A DNA stretch of 35,636 bases from Syntrophobacterales bacterium (GTDB lineage Bacteria > Desulfobacterota > Desulfobaccia > Desulfobaccales > 0-14-0-80-60-11), in NCBI GenBank assembly GCA_023229795.1, contig JALNYP010000038.1, forward strand, positions 1 to 35,636, given 5' to 3'. Below, piece by piece: positions 9,461-17,489 of the stretch. Both the position numbers and the translations under genes were made by a program. The notes below the pieces were generated by a model. That model was given only the letters and a program-made list of their open reading frames with translations, was not told the DNA's origin and did no database searches. How positions within the stretch are numbered: the stretch's first letter is position 1; every line of letters starts with the position of its first letter.

Positions 9461-9841
9461 ATGCGGAAATTCAGGAGACTTGGCATCTTCGGCGGGCTGG
9501 TCCTGGGGGTGACGCTCCTTGGCGCCGGGCTGGTCCAGGCCCAGGGGGCGCTGGGGCCGGAAGATTTTTCTGCGGCGGGACTCTCAGCCCGGGGGGAAGG
9601 CCAGACTCCCCCGCGGCTGGTGGCGCAGAACGCCGCCCCCCAGGAACCGAAACAGCCGCCGGAGCAGGTGAAGGAACAGCCCAGCCCTGCAACGGCGCCC
9701 AGAAGGATGCGCAAGTCCATGCCGGAGACCATGGAGCGGCAGATGGAGCGCCGGGGTCCCAGCGTTGACGCGCCGGCCAAGCCCGGGACGCGCAAATTCG
9801 GGGCCCAGCCCATCCGGTCCAAGGAAACGCCGGGGGATTAG
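9461..9841 (+). CDS. Small secreted proline-rich hypothetical protein
   Basis: A 126-residue protein of unknown function. The start is fixed by AAGGAGG (9450-9456), 4 nt before ATG 9461. The N-terminus is a signal peptide: the basic MRKFRR, a hydrophobic core to about residue 23, and an LVQAQG cleavage region. The remainder is hydrophilic and rich in Pro, Gln, Arg and Glu, with APRRMRKSMPETMERQMERR in the middle, and looks disordered. I recognise no domain. It sits alone between the inverted-repeat element and the convergent thioredoxin reductase gene. Confidence 0.7.
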   Translation: MRKFRRLGIFGGLVLGVTLLGAGLVQAQGALGPEDFSAAGLSARGEGQTPPRLVAQNAAPQEPKQPPEQVKEQPSPATAPRRMRKSMPETMERQMERRGPSVDAPAKPGTRKFGAQPIRSKETPGD

Positions 9842-9912
9842 ATTAACCGCCTTGCCGGGGCAAAAGACGTCCGGATTGTCATTCGGCCGAAAAAACGGCC
9901 GGCCTCGCCATT

Positions 9913-10869
9913 TCAGTCGAAGCAGGGGCTATGACGCTGAATGTTCAAAATATGGTGGTAAGCCCCCAGGGCAGCCCGGACGCCATCCCCCGCCGAAATG
10001 TTATTCTGCTTGAAGGGATCGTTGGTCACATCCCCCGCCGCGAACAATCCTCGCCGGGACGTCTTGGCGGTCAAATGATCCACCAGGATTTCCCCTCCCT
10101 GGTTGGTATCCACAATATTTTTGACCAAATCCGAGTTGGGTGCCGAACCGATGGCCACGAACACTCCCTGAACAGCCAATTCCTTGACTTTCCCGGTCGC
10201 CCCATCCTCGTAGCGCAGTCCGGTAACCCCTTTATCTCCAATAATTTCCTTTATTTCTGCATCCCGGATGATCTCTAATTTTTTGGACTTCTCCGCTCTC
10301 TCCAGGATGACGGGGTCGCCTTTGGGCTCCTCGTGATGGATCAGCAGGAAGATTTTCCGGGCATAGGTCTCGAGGTCGATCACCGTCTCCAGGGCGGAGT
10401 TGCCGCTTCCTACCACGGCCACGTCTTTATCCAGGAAAAACGGGGCGTCACAGGTTGAACAAAAGGCCACGCCTTTGCCGGCAAACTCCTTTTCTCCCGG
10501 AAGATTCAGGCGCTTGCGCCGGCCGCCGGAGGCTACAATTACGCTCTTGGCCCGATAGAGGCCGTTCTTGTCGGTCTTGACCTCAAAGATGCAACCCGGC
10601 TTTTCGGTTACCGCAATGGCCTTCTCCGGGGATTTGATCTCCAGGTCTTTTTGGGCCTCCACATGCTTTTTCAATTTTGCGGCCAATGCCATTCCCGTGA
10701 TAGCCGGCTCCCCGATCCAATTTTCGATGCACGCGGAGACGCTGGATTGTCCGCCGAATCCTTCCGTGATAAGCAAGGCCTTGAGCCGTTTTCTGGCGGC
10801 ATAGACCGCGGCCGCGGCCCCGGCCGGCCCGCCGCCGATGATGATGGTGTCATAGAGATCCTGACTCAT
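9913..10869 (-). CDS. Thioredoxin reductase-family flavoprotein
   Basis: The 318-residue length and two-domain layout match the low-molecular-weight TrxB family. FAD is bound at GGGPAGAAAAVYAARK (about residues 12-27), the redox-active CxxC lies in FCSTCDAPFF (about 134-143), and an NAD(P)H Rossmann motif VVGSGNSALE is near residue 152. AAGDVTNDPFKQNN near the C-terminus contacts the flavin. The active-site residues after CSTC are DAPFF rather than the usual DGFFY, so the natural acceptor may not be a classical thioredoxin. It is the last gene of a minus-strand group; its ATG follows the coiled-coil gene by 9 nt, with GAGGCGAGGG as ribosome-binding site. No thioredoxin gene is nearby. Confidence 0.88.
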   Translation of the reverse strand: MSQDLYDTIIIGGGPAGAAAAVYAARKRLKALLITEGFGGQSSVSACIENWIGEPAITGMALAAKLKKHVEAQKDLEIKSPEKAIAVTEKPGCIFEVKTDKNGLYRAKSVIVASGGRRKRLNLPGEKEFAGKGVAFCSTCDAPFFLDKDVAVVGSGNSALETVIDLETYARKIFLLIHHEEPKGDPVILERAEKSKKLEIIRDAEIKEIIGDKGVTGLRYEDGATGKVKELAVQGVFVAIGSAPNSDLVKNIVDTNQGGEILVDHLTAKTSRRGLFAAGDVTNDPFKQNNISAGDGVRAALGAYHHILNIQRHSPCFD

Positions 10870-10878
10870 GCCCTCGCC

Positions 10879-11172
10879 TCACTCTTTGTGAAACTTGGCC
10901 TTCATGCTCGCCCAGGTCTTTTTCAAATCCTCCAGGGTCTTCTCGGAGCCGGCTTTCAGGGCCTCCCAGCTCTCGGTGCTGGCCCCCTTGATTTCGTTAA
11001 GCTTGTGCTGGGCCGCTTCCTTTTTAGCCCGCAGGTCGTCGATTTGCTTATACATCCCGATCTTGGCGTCCGCGGTGGCCTGGTCGGCCTTGGCTTTCAA
11101 CTCTTGTAGCTTGGCGCTCCATTCTTTGAGTTGAGCTTCCATCTTCTCTTGATAGGCTTCCTTTAATCCCAT
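10879..11172 (-). CDS. Small coiled-coil protein, sll1863 stress-response-like
   Basis: A 97-residue, almost wholly helical protein with heptad-like patterning and many Lys, Glu and Ala residues (for example EAYQEKMEAQLKEWSAKLQE at the N-terminus and EDLKKTWASMKAKFHKE at the end). The pattern, including a YKQIDDLRAKKEAAQ core, matches by eye the small sll1863-type stress-response family. It has no membrane segment, no signal peptide and no catalytic motif. A strong TTAGGAGG ribosome-binding site precedes the ATG. It lies directly upstream of the thioredoxin reductase gene with a 9-nt gap, which implies co-expression and hints at a role in oxidative or redox stress. The biochemical function is unknown. 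Confidence 0.75.
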   Translation of the reverse strand: MGLKEAYQEKMEAQLKEWSAKLQELKAKADQATADAKIGMYKQIDDLRAKKEAAQHKLNEIKGASTESWEALKAGSEKTLEDLKKTWASMKAKFHKE

Positions 11173-11217
11173 GACTTTATCCTCCTAAGAATTATTCTGG
11201 CACAATCTCCCAGCAGT

Positions 11218-11496
11218 TTAGGGTTTATTCTGGCGGGCGCGCATCAGCAAATAAATGGCCAAGCCGCCCAGGCCCTGGCCGATAGTCAGAACGCCCAGAA
11301 CAATGCGGAACACGCTGCCCACGGGGTTCCATTCATGGTGAATCCAGGCGGCGGCGGCAAACCAGAACCTGGCCCCGGGGGTGTCCATCAGAGTTCCCCA
11401 AGCGACGAAGAGGCCGGTGATGACCTGGAGGGCCAGGAATCCCACCAGATAGACCCCCATGGTGCGGTGAATCTTGCGTACATTGGCTTCCAGCAT
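11218..11496 (-). CDS. Small two-helix membrane protein, PepSY/cytochrome b-like
   Basis: A 92-residue protein with two or three hydrophobic helices. The N-terminal IHRTMGVYLVGFLALQVITG resembles the first helix of PepSY-associated membrane proteins, where a histidine opens the helix. A WIHHEWNPVGSVFRIVLGVL segment carries a second pair of histidines, and the tail is basic (LLMRARQNKP). The histidines on the two helices could bind haem as in small b-type cytochromes, but this is inference. The start is placed at ATG 11496, 7 nt after AGGGAG; a start 33 nt earlier lacks a good site. The gene heads the minus-strand group with the coiled-coil and reductase genes. Confidence 0.65.
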   Translation of the reverse strand: MLEANVRKIHRTMGVYLVGFLALQVITGLFVAWGTLMDTPGARFWFAAAAWIHHEWNPVGSVFRIVLGVLTIGQGLGGLAIYLLMRARQNKP

Positions 11497-11723
11497 GGAA
11501 TATCTCCCTGCGAGGTGATCTCCGCCCAAAAAACTGGTGAGGCGTATTTACCAATAAAGTAAGAAAGATATGGGCCCAAGGCAATATCTTACCGAAAAAA
11601 ACCCTCAGTCTTTTTCTGTTCGCATGGCGTTCTTCCCGCGGGCCAGGGCACATCGCCTAAGGGGTGATTTTTAAGGCCATGATGATTATCTTATAAACCA
11701 AATACTCACGGAGGAGGGACATC

Positions 11724-12347
11724 ATGGTGAAGAAAAGATTTGCTGACGAGCAGGTCGCGCGGCTTGACCCCATTGTCGACAAGCTGTTGACCATGATGGG
11801 GGCAGCCCGGGTTGCATTCAACCGGCATAGTCGCATCAGCCTGGAAGAGTTGCGCAACCTCCAGAGCATGGTGGCGATGGAGTCCAGTGACATGGGCAAG
11901 CAATTGAAAGGATTAATTGCGCAAAAATCAGAGGAGGAGAAGCCGGTATTCGTCAAGTTCCACAGTATCCTCAATCACCTGGAGATGATCGGGGATAATA
12001 TCGGTGGCTTTGCAGACCCAATCGAGAAAAAAATCCGAAACGCGGTGTTATTCTCTGACAAGGCCGTGACCCAGACCAACTTTCTCTTCGACCAGCACTC
12101 CGGCCTGATCCGCTCGGTGTTGGATATCATTAAAACCGATAATGAGTTCTTGAAGAAATACGTTTTGGAGGAAGGCCGCAAACTGGTGCAGGCGTGCATT
12201 GACTTTGCCACGGAGCACGAGGAGCGGATGATCGAAGGTCTTTGCCTGCCCCAGGCCGCCCCCATCTTTCTGGCTATTCTGGAGCGTATGCGTGGCGTCA
12301 GCCAGCATGAAATGGAAATCACCGCCATTTTGGCCAAGAAAGACTGA
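11724..12347 (+). CDS. PhoU-like helical protein
   Basis: A 207-residue soluble, all-helical protein. The start ATG 11724 is preceded by an excellent GGAGGAGGGA site. Spaced acidic and aromatic residues in helices such as HLEMIGDNIGGFADPIEKKI and ATEHEERMIEG resemble the metal-binding EXXXD-type repeats of PhoU-domain proteins, which regulate phosphate transport or associate with Na/Pi symporters. No transporter, PstS or PhoB gene is nearby, so its job is unclear. It is transcribed away from the reductase operon and is followed by a long structured intergenic region. Confidence 0.55.
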   Translation: MVKKRFADEQVARLDPIVDKLLTMMGAARVAFNRHSRISLEELRNLQSMVAMESSDMGKQLKGLIAQKSEEEKPVFVKFHSILNHLEMIGDNIGGFADPIEKKIRNAVLFSDKAVTQTNFLFDQHSGLIRSVLDIIKTDNEFLKKYVLEEGRKLVQACIDFATEHEERMIEGLCLPQAAPIFLAILERMRGVSQHEMEITAILAKKD

Positions 12348-12426
12348 CAGGAAGGCGGGGGAGCCAGGCTTCAGGTTGCGGCGATTCCAGGTTAATAAGG
12401 TTCGGTTATTTCATTTGATCTATATG

Positions 12427-12490
12427 GCCGTCCTTCCCGGGGACGGCGCAATTTTTGGCCAAGGACTATCGGCCAAGTAAGCCGTCCCCG
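12427..12490 (+). promoter_or_regulatory. Mutually exclusive hairpins (possible leader switch or repeat)
   Basis: GGACGGC (12441-12447) can pair upstream with GCCGTCC (12427-12433). Alternatively, as the longer CGGGGACGGC (12438-12447), it can pair downstream with GCCGTCCCCG (12481-12490). The longer form encloses a second stem, TTGGCC/GGCCAA (12455-12460 with 12471-12476). The two folds cannot form together. No T-run follows, so classical attenuation is not shown. Confidence 0.4.
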
Positions 12491-12678
12491 AAAGATTCAT
12501 CCGCTTGTTCCCCTCAAGCCGATCACAAGATTGTATTTATCTTTCCCTGATTTATGACAATATTGTTGCATTCCGAAACAGAAAGTTTACCTGATAAGCG
12601 GGCTAATGATGGCTAAAAGGTCTTTAAATCAGAGCATTAGCGTCTAAAAGGCGGTCTTTTCGGCGCCCGCGCTTCACC

Positions 12679-12692
12679 GGCATATTTCTTGC
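12679..12692 (+). promoter_or_regulatory. Sigma-54-type -24/-12 promoter candidate
   Basis: CGGCATATTTCTTGCT has GG at 12679-12680 and GC at 12691-12692 separated by exactly 10 nt, close to the consensus TGGCAC-N5-TTGCA. Transcription would start near 12704, which would make the mRNA of the regulator gene (ATG 12707) almost leaderless. The match is by eye. Confidence 0.4.
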
Positions 12693-12706
12693 TTTAAAAT
12701 TGGCGT

Positions 12707-14281
12707 ATGGACACTAACCTCACTGAACTCGAATTAAAGGTTCTCTACGAGATCAGTAAGTTCATCGGCCAGGCCCTGGATCTCGACCAGGCTCTGCAAG
12801 CGGTGTTGGCCATATTATCCGATTCCCTGGCCATGCAGCGGGGCACCGTCACCCTCAAAGACCCGGAAACCGGCCACCTTCGCATCTGCGCCTCCCACGG
12901 CCTGACCCCGGAAGAAATGCAGCGGGGCGTCTACCGCCTGGATGAAGGGGTCACCGGCCTGATCTTCCGGACCGCCCAGCCTTTTGTGGTCCCCGACGTC
13001 AGCAAGGAACCCCTGTTCCTCAATAAGACCAAATCGCGCCAGATCGACAAGGGCCAGATCTCCTTCATCGGGGTGCCCATTGTCCTGCACGGCTCGCCCA
13101 TCGGCGTGCTAAGCGTGGATCGCCTCTATGGGGAGGATATCTCCTTTGAGGAAGATATCCGGTTCCTCAGCATCGTGGCCACCCTTATGGTCCAGTTTGT
13201 CAGCCTGAATCTCCAGGTGCGGGCCCGGGAAGAAAATCTGCGCCAGGAAAACCTCTCCCTCCGGGTGGAACTCTCGGAAAAATCCCAGGATCTGGTCGTG
13301 GTGGGCAAGAGTCCGGCCATCATGGAGGCCCAGCAATTAATCAAGAAAGTGGCGCCGGTCCGGGCCTCGGTCTTGCTCATCGGGGAGTCGGGAACCGGCA
13401 AGACCCTGATGGCCCGGGTGATCCACGCCTTGAGCCCCAGGGCCAACTATCCCTTCCTCAAAATCAATTGCGCCTCCCTGCCGGAAAATGTCCTGGAAGC
13501 CGAGTTATTCGGCGTGGAAAAGGGGGTCTCCCTGGGGACGGTGAAGGCCAAGCCCGGACGCCTGGAAGAAGCCGACGGCGGCAGCATCTTTCTCGATGAA
13601 GTCGAGGAGTTGTCTCTGGCCCTCCAGGCCAAGATCCTGCGATTCCTCCAGGAACGGGAATTCGAGCGCCTGGGCAGCACCAGGACCAGAAAGGTCAACG
13701 TCCGGATTATCGGCGCCACCCACAAGGAACTGCCGGCGCTGGCCAGCTCCGGCGCCTTTCGGGAAGACCTCTATTATCTGCTCAGCGTCTTTCCCATCCG
13801 GGTGCCGCCGGTCCGGGACCGCCGGGAAGACATCGCCCCCTTGTTGGATCACTTTCTGGACAAGGTCTCCGAAGAATACGGCCGCCGCTTCTATTTTACC
13901 CAAAAGGCCCAGACGGTCCTGCAGGAGTACAACTGGCCAGGCAATGTCCGGGAAATGGAAAATCTGGTGGAACGCCTGTGTATCATGGTGGAGGGCGCCG
14001 AAATCGATCTCAAGGACCTGCCAGCCTACCTCTCTCCCATCGCGGCGAAGACCGGCCCCGAGGACCAGGCCTTCCTCTCGCGTCTCAAGGAGATGGAAAA
14101 ACGGGAGATCGTGGCCGCCCTGGAGCGCAACCACTGGATTCAGTCCCAGGCCGCCATGGACCTGGGCCTGACCTTGAGACAGATTGGCTATCGGGTCAAG
14201 CAGTTCGGCCTGGAAAAGCTCATCAAGGACCAGCGGGGCCACGGCACCATGGGCCGGCTGAAAAGTGTGGGCGGCCGCTAA
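12707..14281 (+). CDS. GAF-AAA-Fis regulator, NifA/NtrC-like, with degenerate sigma-54 contact loop
   Basis: The 524-residue protein has a GAF sensor (about residues 20-180), an AAA+ domain (about 200-440) and a Fis-type helix-turn-helix (about 465-510; LGLTLRQIGYRVKQFGLEK, NifA-like). Walker A GESGTGKT (about 226-233) and Walker B IFLDEVEEL are present, so ATP binding is likely. The GAFTGA loop that contacts sigma-54 is replaced by GVSLGT (273-278). In FREDLYYLL, R352 is kept but the second conserved arginine (R168 in PspF) is L358. In true activators both loop and arginines are needed for promoter opening, so this protein may be a sigma-54-independent regulator or a repressor. The ATG at 12707 lacks a Shine-Dalgarno sequence. 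No cognate target is obvious nearby. Confidence 0.88.
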   Translation: MDTNLTELELKVLYEISKFIGQALDLDQALQAVLAILSDSLAMQRGTVTLKDPETGHLRICASHGLTPEEMQRGVYRLDEGVTGLIFRTAQPFVVPDVSKEPLFLNKTKSRQIDKGQISFIGVPIVLHGSPIGVLSVDRLYGEDISFEEDIRFLSIVATLMVQFVSLNLQVRAREENLRQENLSLRVELSEKSQDLVVVGKSPAIMEAQQLIKKVAPVRASVLLIGESGTGKTLMARVIHALSPRANYPFLKINCASLPENVLEAELFGVEKGVSLGTVKAKPGRLEEADGGSIFLDEVEELSLALQAKILRFLQEREFERLGSTRTRKVNVRIIGATHKELPALASSGAFREDLYYLLSVFPIRVPPVRDRREDIAPLLDHFLDKVSEEYGRRFYFTQKAQTVLQEYNWPGNVREMENLVERLCIMVEGAEIDLKDLPAYLSPIAAKTGPEDQAFLSRLKEMEKREIVAALERNHWIQSQAAMDLGLTLRQIGYRVKQFGLEKLIKDQRGHGTMGRLKSVGGR

Positions 14282-14451
14282 GTGAAATGATCAGGATTTA
14301 AGCTGACATTAAGGGCCAAAATTTAAAATCTGGTTGGGCGTGAGGTGCAGGTAAGATGACCATATTGGTTATTGATTTCTTGTTCCCCGACGACAAATAA
14401 ATAACAGTAATCGCCTAACAAAAACCTATCTCCTAATTTTAGGCACACAGG

Positions 14452-14479
14452 CCGGTCGAATGATATTTCAATCGACTGG
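14452..14479 (-). terminator. Stem-loop downstream of gajB
   Basis: CCGGTCGA (14452-14459) pairs with TCGACTGG (14472-14479), eight pairs with one G-T, around a 12-nt loop. It lies 37 bp beyond the gajB stop on the minus strand. No clear T-run follows, so termination is uncertain. Confidence 0.3.
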
Positions 14480-14516
14480 ATCGGCAGGTTCAACAAACTT
14501 AAACTATTTCCTTATA

Positions 14517-15599
14517 TTAATAACGTATATATTCATTTATAATTTCATCAAAACATGACTTACCATCGTATGCAAATGCAACACTATATCGGGCACGAGT
14601 AAGCGCAACATAAAAACCAGATTTCGTCTTTGGCTTAAGCTGGCTTGGATCACCATTTTTAAGATATTCTTTGATTGGACCATTTGGAAAAATTAAAACT
14701 CGATCATATGATTTGCCTTTTGAGACACCAAAGTTAATTGATGATAGTCCTAACGTATCTGTTCGTTTACTATCCCTGAGTACAATTGGATGATATTTCG
14801 TGTAATAATCGTAAATACCATCGCCTTTAACAATAAATATCCCGTCATGACCAGTAATAAAGCTATTTTGTGAAATAGTTTTCGCCATGTCAGGATACAA
14901 TCGATCAGCAAAATCACAAATATATTGATTACATCTATAGCATTCCGTTTTCTCCACAATTGAACATAATTTTAGTTTTTCCCATGCCTTAAAGAGATTA
15001 ACAATATTTTGCCCCTTGAACTGCTTATTTTTTGGAGAGCAATTAGTAAAATAAGTTGATTGCCGGCAATCTCCAACAATATAAATATTGATTTTTGATC
15101 TCAGTAACATTTCTAGTACATCAAAATCGTACCCAGCTAAGTCTTGTACCTCATCTATTAATATCTTATTGTATATCGCTTCTAAACGCCTAATTACCAA
15201 TCCTTCAGATAACTCATTGCATCTACAAGCAAACTCAGCAATCTTATCAGTAAATATTTTGTTTCCCTTATAGAAGAAATATTTTTCGGCATTGGCTTTC
15301 GGTATGAATTTCGTAGACTGTCCTTCTATAAAACAGATTGAATCAATCCTTTTCTTATCATAAACGTAGTTTTGATATGGTCTAACACATTCTCTTAATA
15401 AAAAAGAATACCATGTCATCACCTCAATGTTTCCTGGTATTACACCACATTTTTTAGTTAAACATAACCTAATTTCGTTATAATTTTCTATTGTATAAGT
15501 TAAACTTAGCGCTCTTAAATTTAGATCAAGAATAGATTCTTCGATCAATGATGTAGTTTTTCGTGACCCAGCTGCCGCGATAACTATTCTTTTAGTCAT
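14517..15599 (-). CDS. gajB: Gabija system UvrD-like helicase GajB (short form)
   Basis: The 360-residue superfamily 1 helicase-like protein is paired with gajA; the pair defines a Gabija anti-phage system. Visible motifs are the Walker A-like IAAAGSRKTT (residues 7-16), motif II LIDEVQDLAG (about 146-155), motif III YIVGDCRQSTYF, motif V-like FGVSKGKSYDRV and motif VI YVALTRAR (about 329-336). Known GajB proteins are nearer 500 residues, so the 1B/2B insertions look reduced. Walker A has Arg directly before the catalytic Lys and no leading Gly. In the Gabija model GajB senses or processes DNA ends and stimulates the GajA nuclease. The start ATG overlaps the gajA stop by 8 nt (ATGACTAA), so translation is coupled. 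The gene is far more AT-rich than its neighbours, a sign of transfer. Confidence 0.85.
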   Translation of the reverse strand: MTKRIVIAAAGSRKTTSLIEESILDLNLRALSLTYTIENYNEIRLCLTKKCGVIPGNIEVMTWYSFLLRECVRPYQNYVYDKKRIDSICFIEGQSTKFIPKANAEKYFFYKGNKIFTDKIAEFACRCNELSEGLVIRRLEAIYNKILIDEVQDLAGYDFDVLEMLLRSKINIYIVGDCRQSTYFTNCSPKNKQFKGQNIVNLFKAWEKLKLCSIVEKTECYRCNQYICDFADRLYPDMAKTISQNSFITGHDGIFIVKGDGIYDYYTKYHPIVLRDSKRTDTLGLSSINFGVSKGKSYDRVLIFPNGPIKEYLKNGDPSQLKPKTKSGFYVALTRARYSVAFAYDGKSCFDEIINEYIRY

Positions 15600-17196
15600 C
15601 TATAGCTTCCATAATGTATTGCGGTATTGATATATCCAGCATTGTTTTAAAGAGCAATAGTGCACATTCAGTCTTGTTGTTCTTCATATAACTTAGCATA
15701 TCTTTTTTATCTTTATCATTACGAGAGAATATTTTATTAAGAACATTCAATTTATTCACTCGCACAATGTGAGATTCCAAAGTTACATAATTATCATCTT
15801 TTTCACAGCAAATCATAATATGATCTATTCCAAAATATTCAGAATATTTATTCTCGATATTATTTTTATAATCACCATCGTTGTCAGTGACCACTATTAC
15901 TTTTTTATTTAATAAAACGGAGATTTCGAGAAAGCGCTTGAAAGATAATCCTCTCACTGATATTACATCAACGCCATTTTCAATAGGTAATTTCTTATGT
16001 TTCAACAAGTATGCCTTTTGTATAAAGAGCTCATCAGACGGTCCTTCAACTAAAATAGCTTTTTTTGCGATAATTAGTCGTAAAGTATCATAACCAGGTA
16101 GTTTGATGAAATAATCTTGGGTGCTTGGAGTAAGATTTTTCAACGATGTGGTTTTTTGATCTTCACCAAACATTATTACATTATTTATTCCCAACTTGTT
16201 CATAACGAACGTACTGTGGGTGGAAAGAACAACCTGTTTGTCCTTGCACTTATCTTTTATCTTATTTATTAAATGATTCAACGTAGAGTACGATAGATGG
16301 TTCTCCGGTTCTTCAATAAGAATTAGATGGGAATCCTTGGCACTTCGTTCCAACGCTATGAGCATTTTAAGAATATTTTGATCTCCTTTGCCGATGTATT
16401 GAAATGGAATGTCATCCAGATAAGAAGTTAGATTTGATTCCCAGCTTGCTTTTTGTGATATATCAATCGAAACTGTCAAATCTTTGTCTGAAATCTTCCC
16501 TTTTTCATTCTTTAATTTTTGATTTATTTGAACTAAAGCTTTTTCCGAACCAAATGCTTGCTTTAATTTTCGATATGCTAAAGACAATTCGGCCTTCTCT
16601 TTATTATCAAGACTGTCATCAATTATTTTTTGGATGTAATAATCCGATCCATATTGCAATCTGATCGTGGTGGTGTCAATGAAACTAACGTTTAATTTTA
16701 AACTTCGTTTGGTTATGGTGTTATGGGCAAATGAGTACCATCTTACTGCATAATATTCAATGGGTACCGTCTCGATTTCATCGGGGTTACTTATATAATT
16801 CACATATTCCGTCTTGTAATCGTCATCAAATTCAATTTTCAGCATGACACCTATAGCATCTTCTCTCCTGAGATTGTTTGATCCCCTTAGTTCAGCGAAT
16901 TCTGGAAGATTCTCTAAAAATATTTCGATAGATATAAAAGGAGGAGAAATCTTTTTGCCCTCTCGGAGATTGGCGATATATTCTGATACAGTAGATTTGT
17001 TGAATAGATACGGAGACAGCTCATAAAAAACACTTCTACCATTTATCTGTCCTGTTAGGCCTAGGTTTATTGCTTCCAGTAGTGTCGATTTTCCAGTCTC
17101 ATTGTCTCCAACTAATATGCTTAATGTGTCATCAAAGCATAGCTCAAAGTGCCGGAAACACCTGAAATTATCTACTATGACTTTTCTTATAATCAT
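15592..17196 (-). CDS. gajA: Gabija system OLD-family ATPase/TOPRIM nuclease GajA
   Basis: A 534-residue OLD-family protein. The N-terminal ABC-type ATPase half has Walker A GDNETGKST (about residues 29-37), a signature-like YIGKGDQNILKML, Walker B LILIEEPENHLS (about 288-299) and a switch histidine in STHSTFV. The C-terminal half is a TOPRIM nuclease with LVEGPSDELFI (about 380-390) and VVTDNDGDYKNN (about 431-442), giving the catalytic Glu and DxD acids. Length and layout match class 2 OLD nucleases, the GajA subunit of Gabija, which nicks phage DNA when nucleotide pools fall. ATG 17196 is preceded by AAGGAA. The gene is AT-rich and lies downstream of the hydrogenase operon terminator, so it should have its own promoter in 17197-17420. 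Confidence 0.9.
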   Translation of the reverse strand: MIIRKVIVDNFRCFRHFELCFDDTLSILVGDNETGKSTLLEAINLGLTGQINGRSVFYELSPYLFNKSTVSEYIANLREGKKISPPFISIEIFLENLPEFAELRGSNNLRREDAIGVMLKIEFDDDYKTEYVNYISNPDEIETVPIEYYAVRWYSFAHNTITKRSLKLNVSFIDTTTIRLQYGSDYYIQKIIDDSLDNKEKAELSLAYRKLKQAFGSEKALVQINQKLKNEKGKISDKDLTVSIDISQKASWESNLTSYLDDIPFQYIGKGDQNILKMLIALERSAKDSHLILIEEPENHLSYSTLNHLINKIKDKCKDKQVVLSTHSTFVMNKLGINNVIMFGEDQKTTSLKNLTPSTQDYFIKLPGYDTLRLIIAKKAILVEGPSDELFIQKAYLLKHKKLPIENGVDVISVRGLSFKRFLEISVLLNKKVIVVTDNDGDYKNNIENKYSEYFGIDHIMICCEKDDNYVTLESHIVRVNKLNVLNKIFSRNDKDKKDMLSYMKNNKTECALLLFKTMLDISIPQYIMEAIDD

Positions 17197-17421
17197 CTAA
17201 TGAATTTCCTTATAAAGTTTGGTTACCCCATATATCTTTGGAGGATTTTCTTTTCGAAGGCAAAAAGCCTTGTGCGAGGCATGTTAGCACAAATTTTGGA
17301 TGGAAACCCATTTTTAAAATTGATTTAACGCACCTCCATGTTTAGCGATTAGCTTGCCACCCGGGAGACATATCGGATTGGGTTGGAAAATTCTAGAGAT
17401 GATTTTAATAGCAAAATTGCG

Positions 17422-17461
17422 GAAAAATAGGGCCACCGGATTGTGCTTAATCCGGTGGCCC
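17422..17461 (-). terminator. Strong intrinsic terminator of the hydrogenase operon
   Basis: On the minus strand, GGGCCACCGGATT and AATCCGGTGGCCC form a perfect 13-bp stem (17430-17442 with 17449-17461) with a 6-nt loop, followed by TATTTTT. It lies 28 bp beyond the true mvhA stop (17490-17492), which agrees with the read-through gene model. Confidence 0.93.
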
Positions 17462-17489
17462 CGTGCAGGCTGGTTTTCTTGCTGAGCGC

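Larger units (their letters stand above)
12348..12706. other. Intergenic region (359 bp) with structured sequence
   Basis: No gene is visible. The region holds competing hairpins at 12427-12490, an AT-rich stretch (about 12530-12600), two copies of CTAAAAGG (near 12613 and 12642) that could be activator sites, and a sigma-54-like promoter at 12679-12692 just ahead of the regulator gene. Confidence 0.6.

Noticed and set aside
9884..9901. CGGCCG-A6-CGGCCG hairpin as terminator between convergent genes
   Set aside because: Only 6 bp and no T-run on either strand; too weak to call.
11724..12347. Hemerythrin-like oxygen-binding protein
   Set aside because: The spaced His and Glu/Asp ligands of hemerythrin are absent; the pattern fits PhoU-like helices better.
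17257..17271. AAGGC-A5-GCCTT hairpin upstream of gajA
   Set aside because: Short and without a T-run or a clear regulatory position; could be chance in AT-rich DNA.
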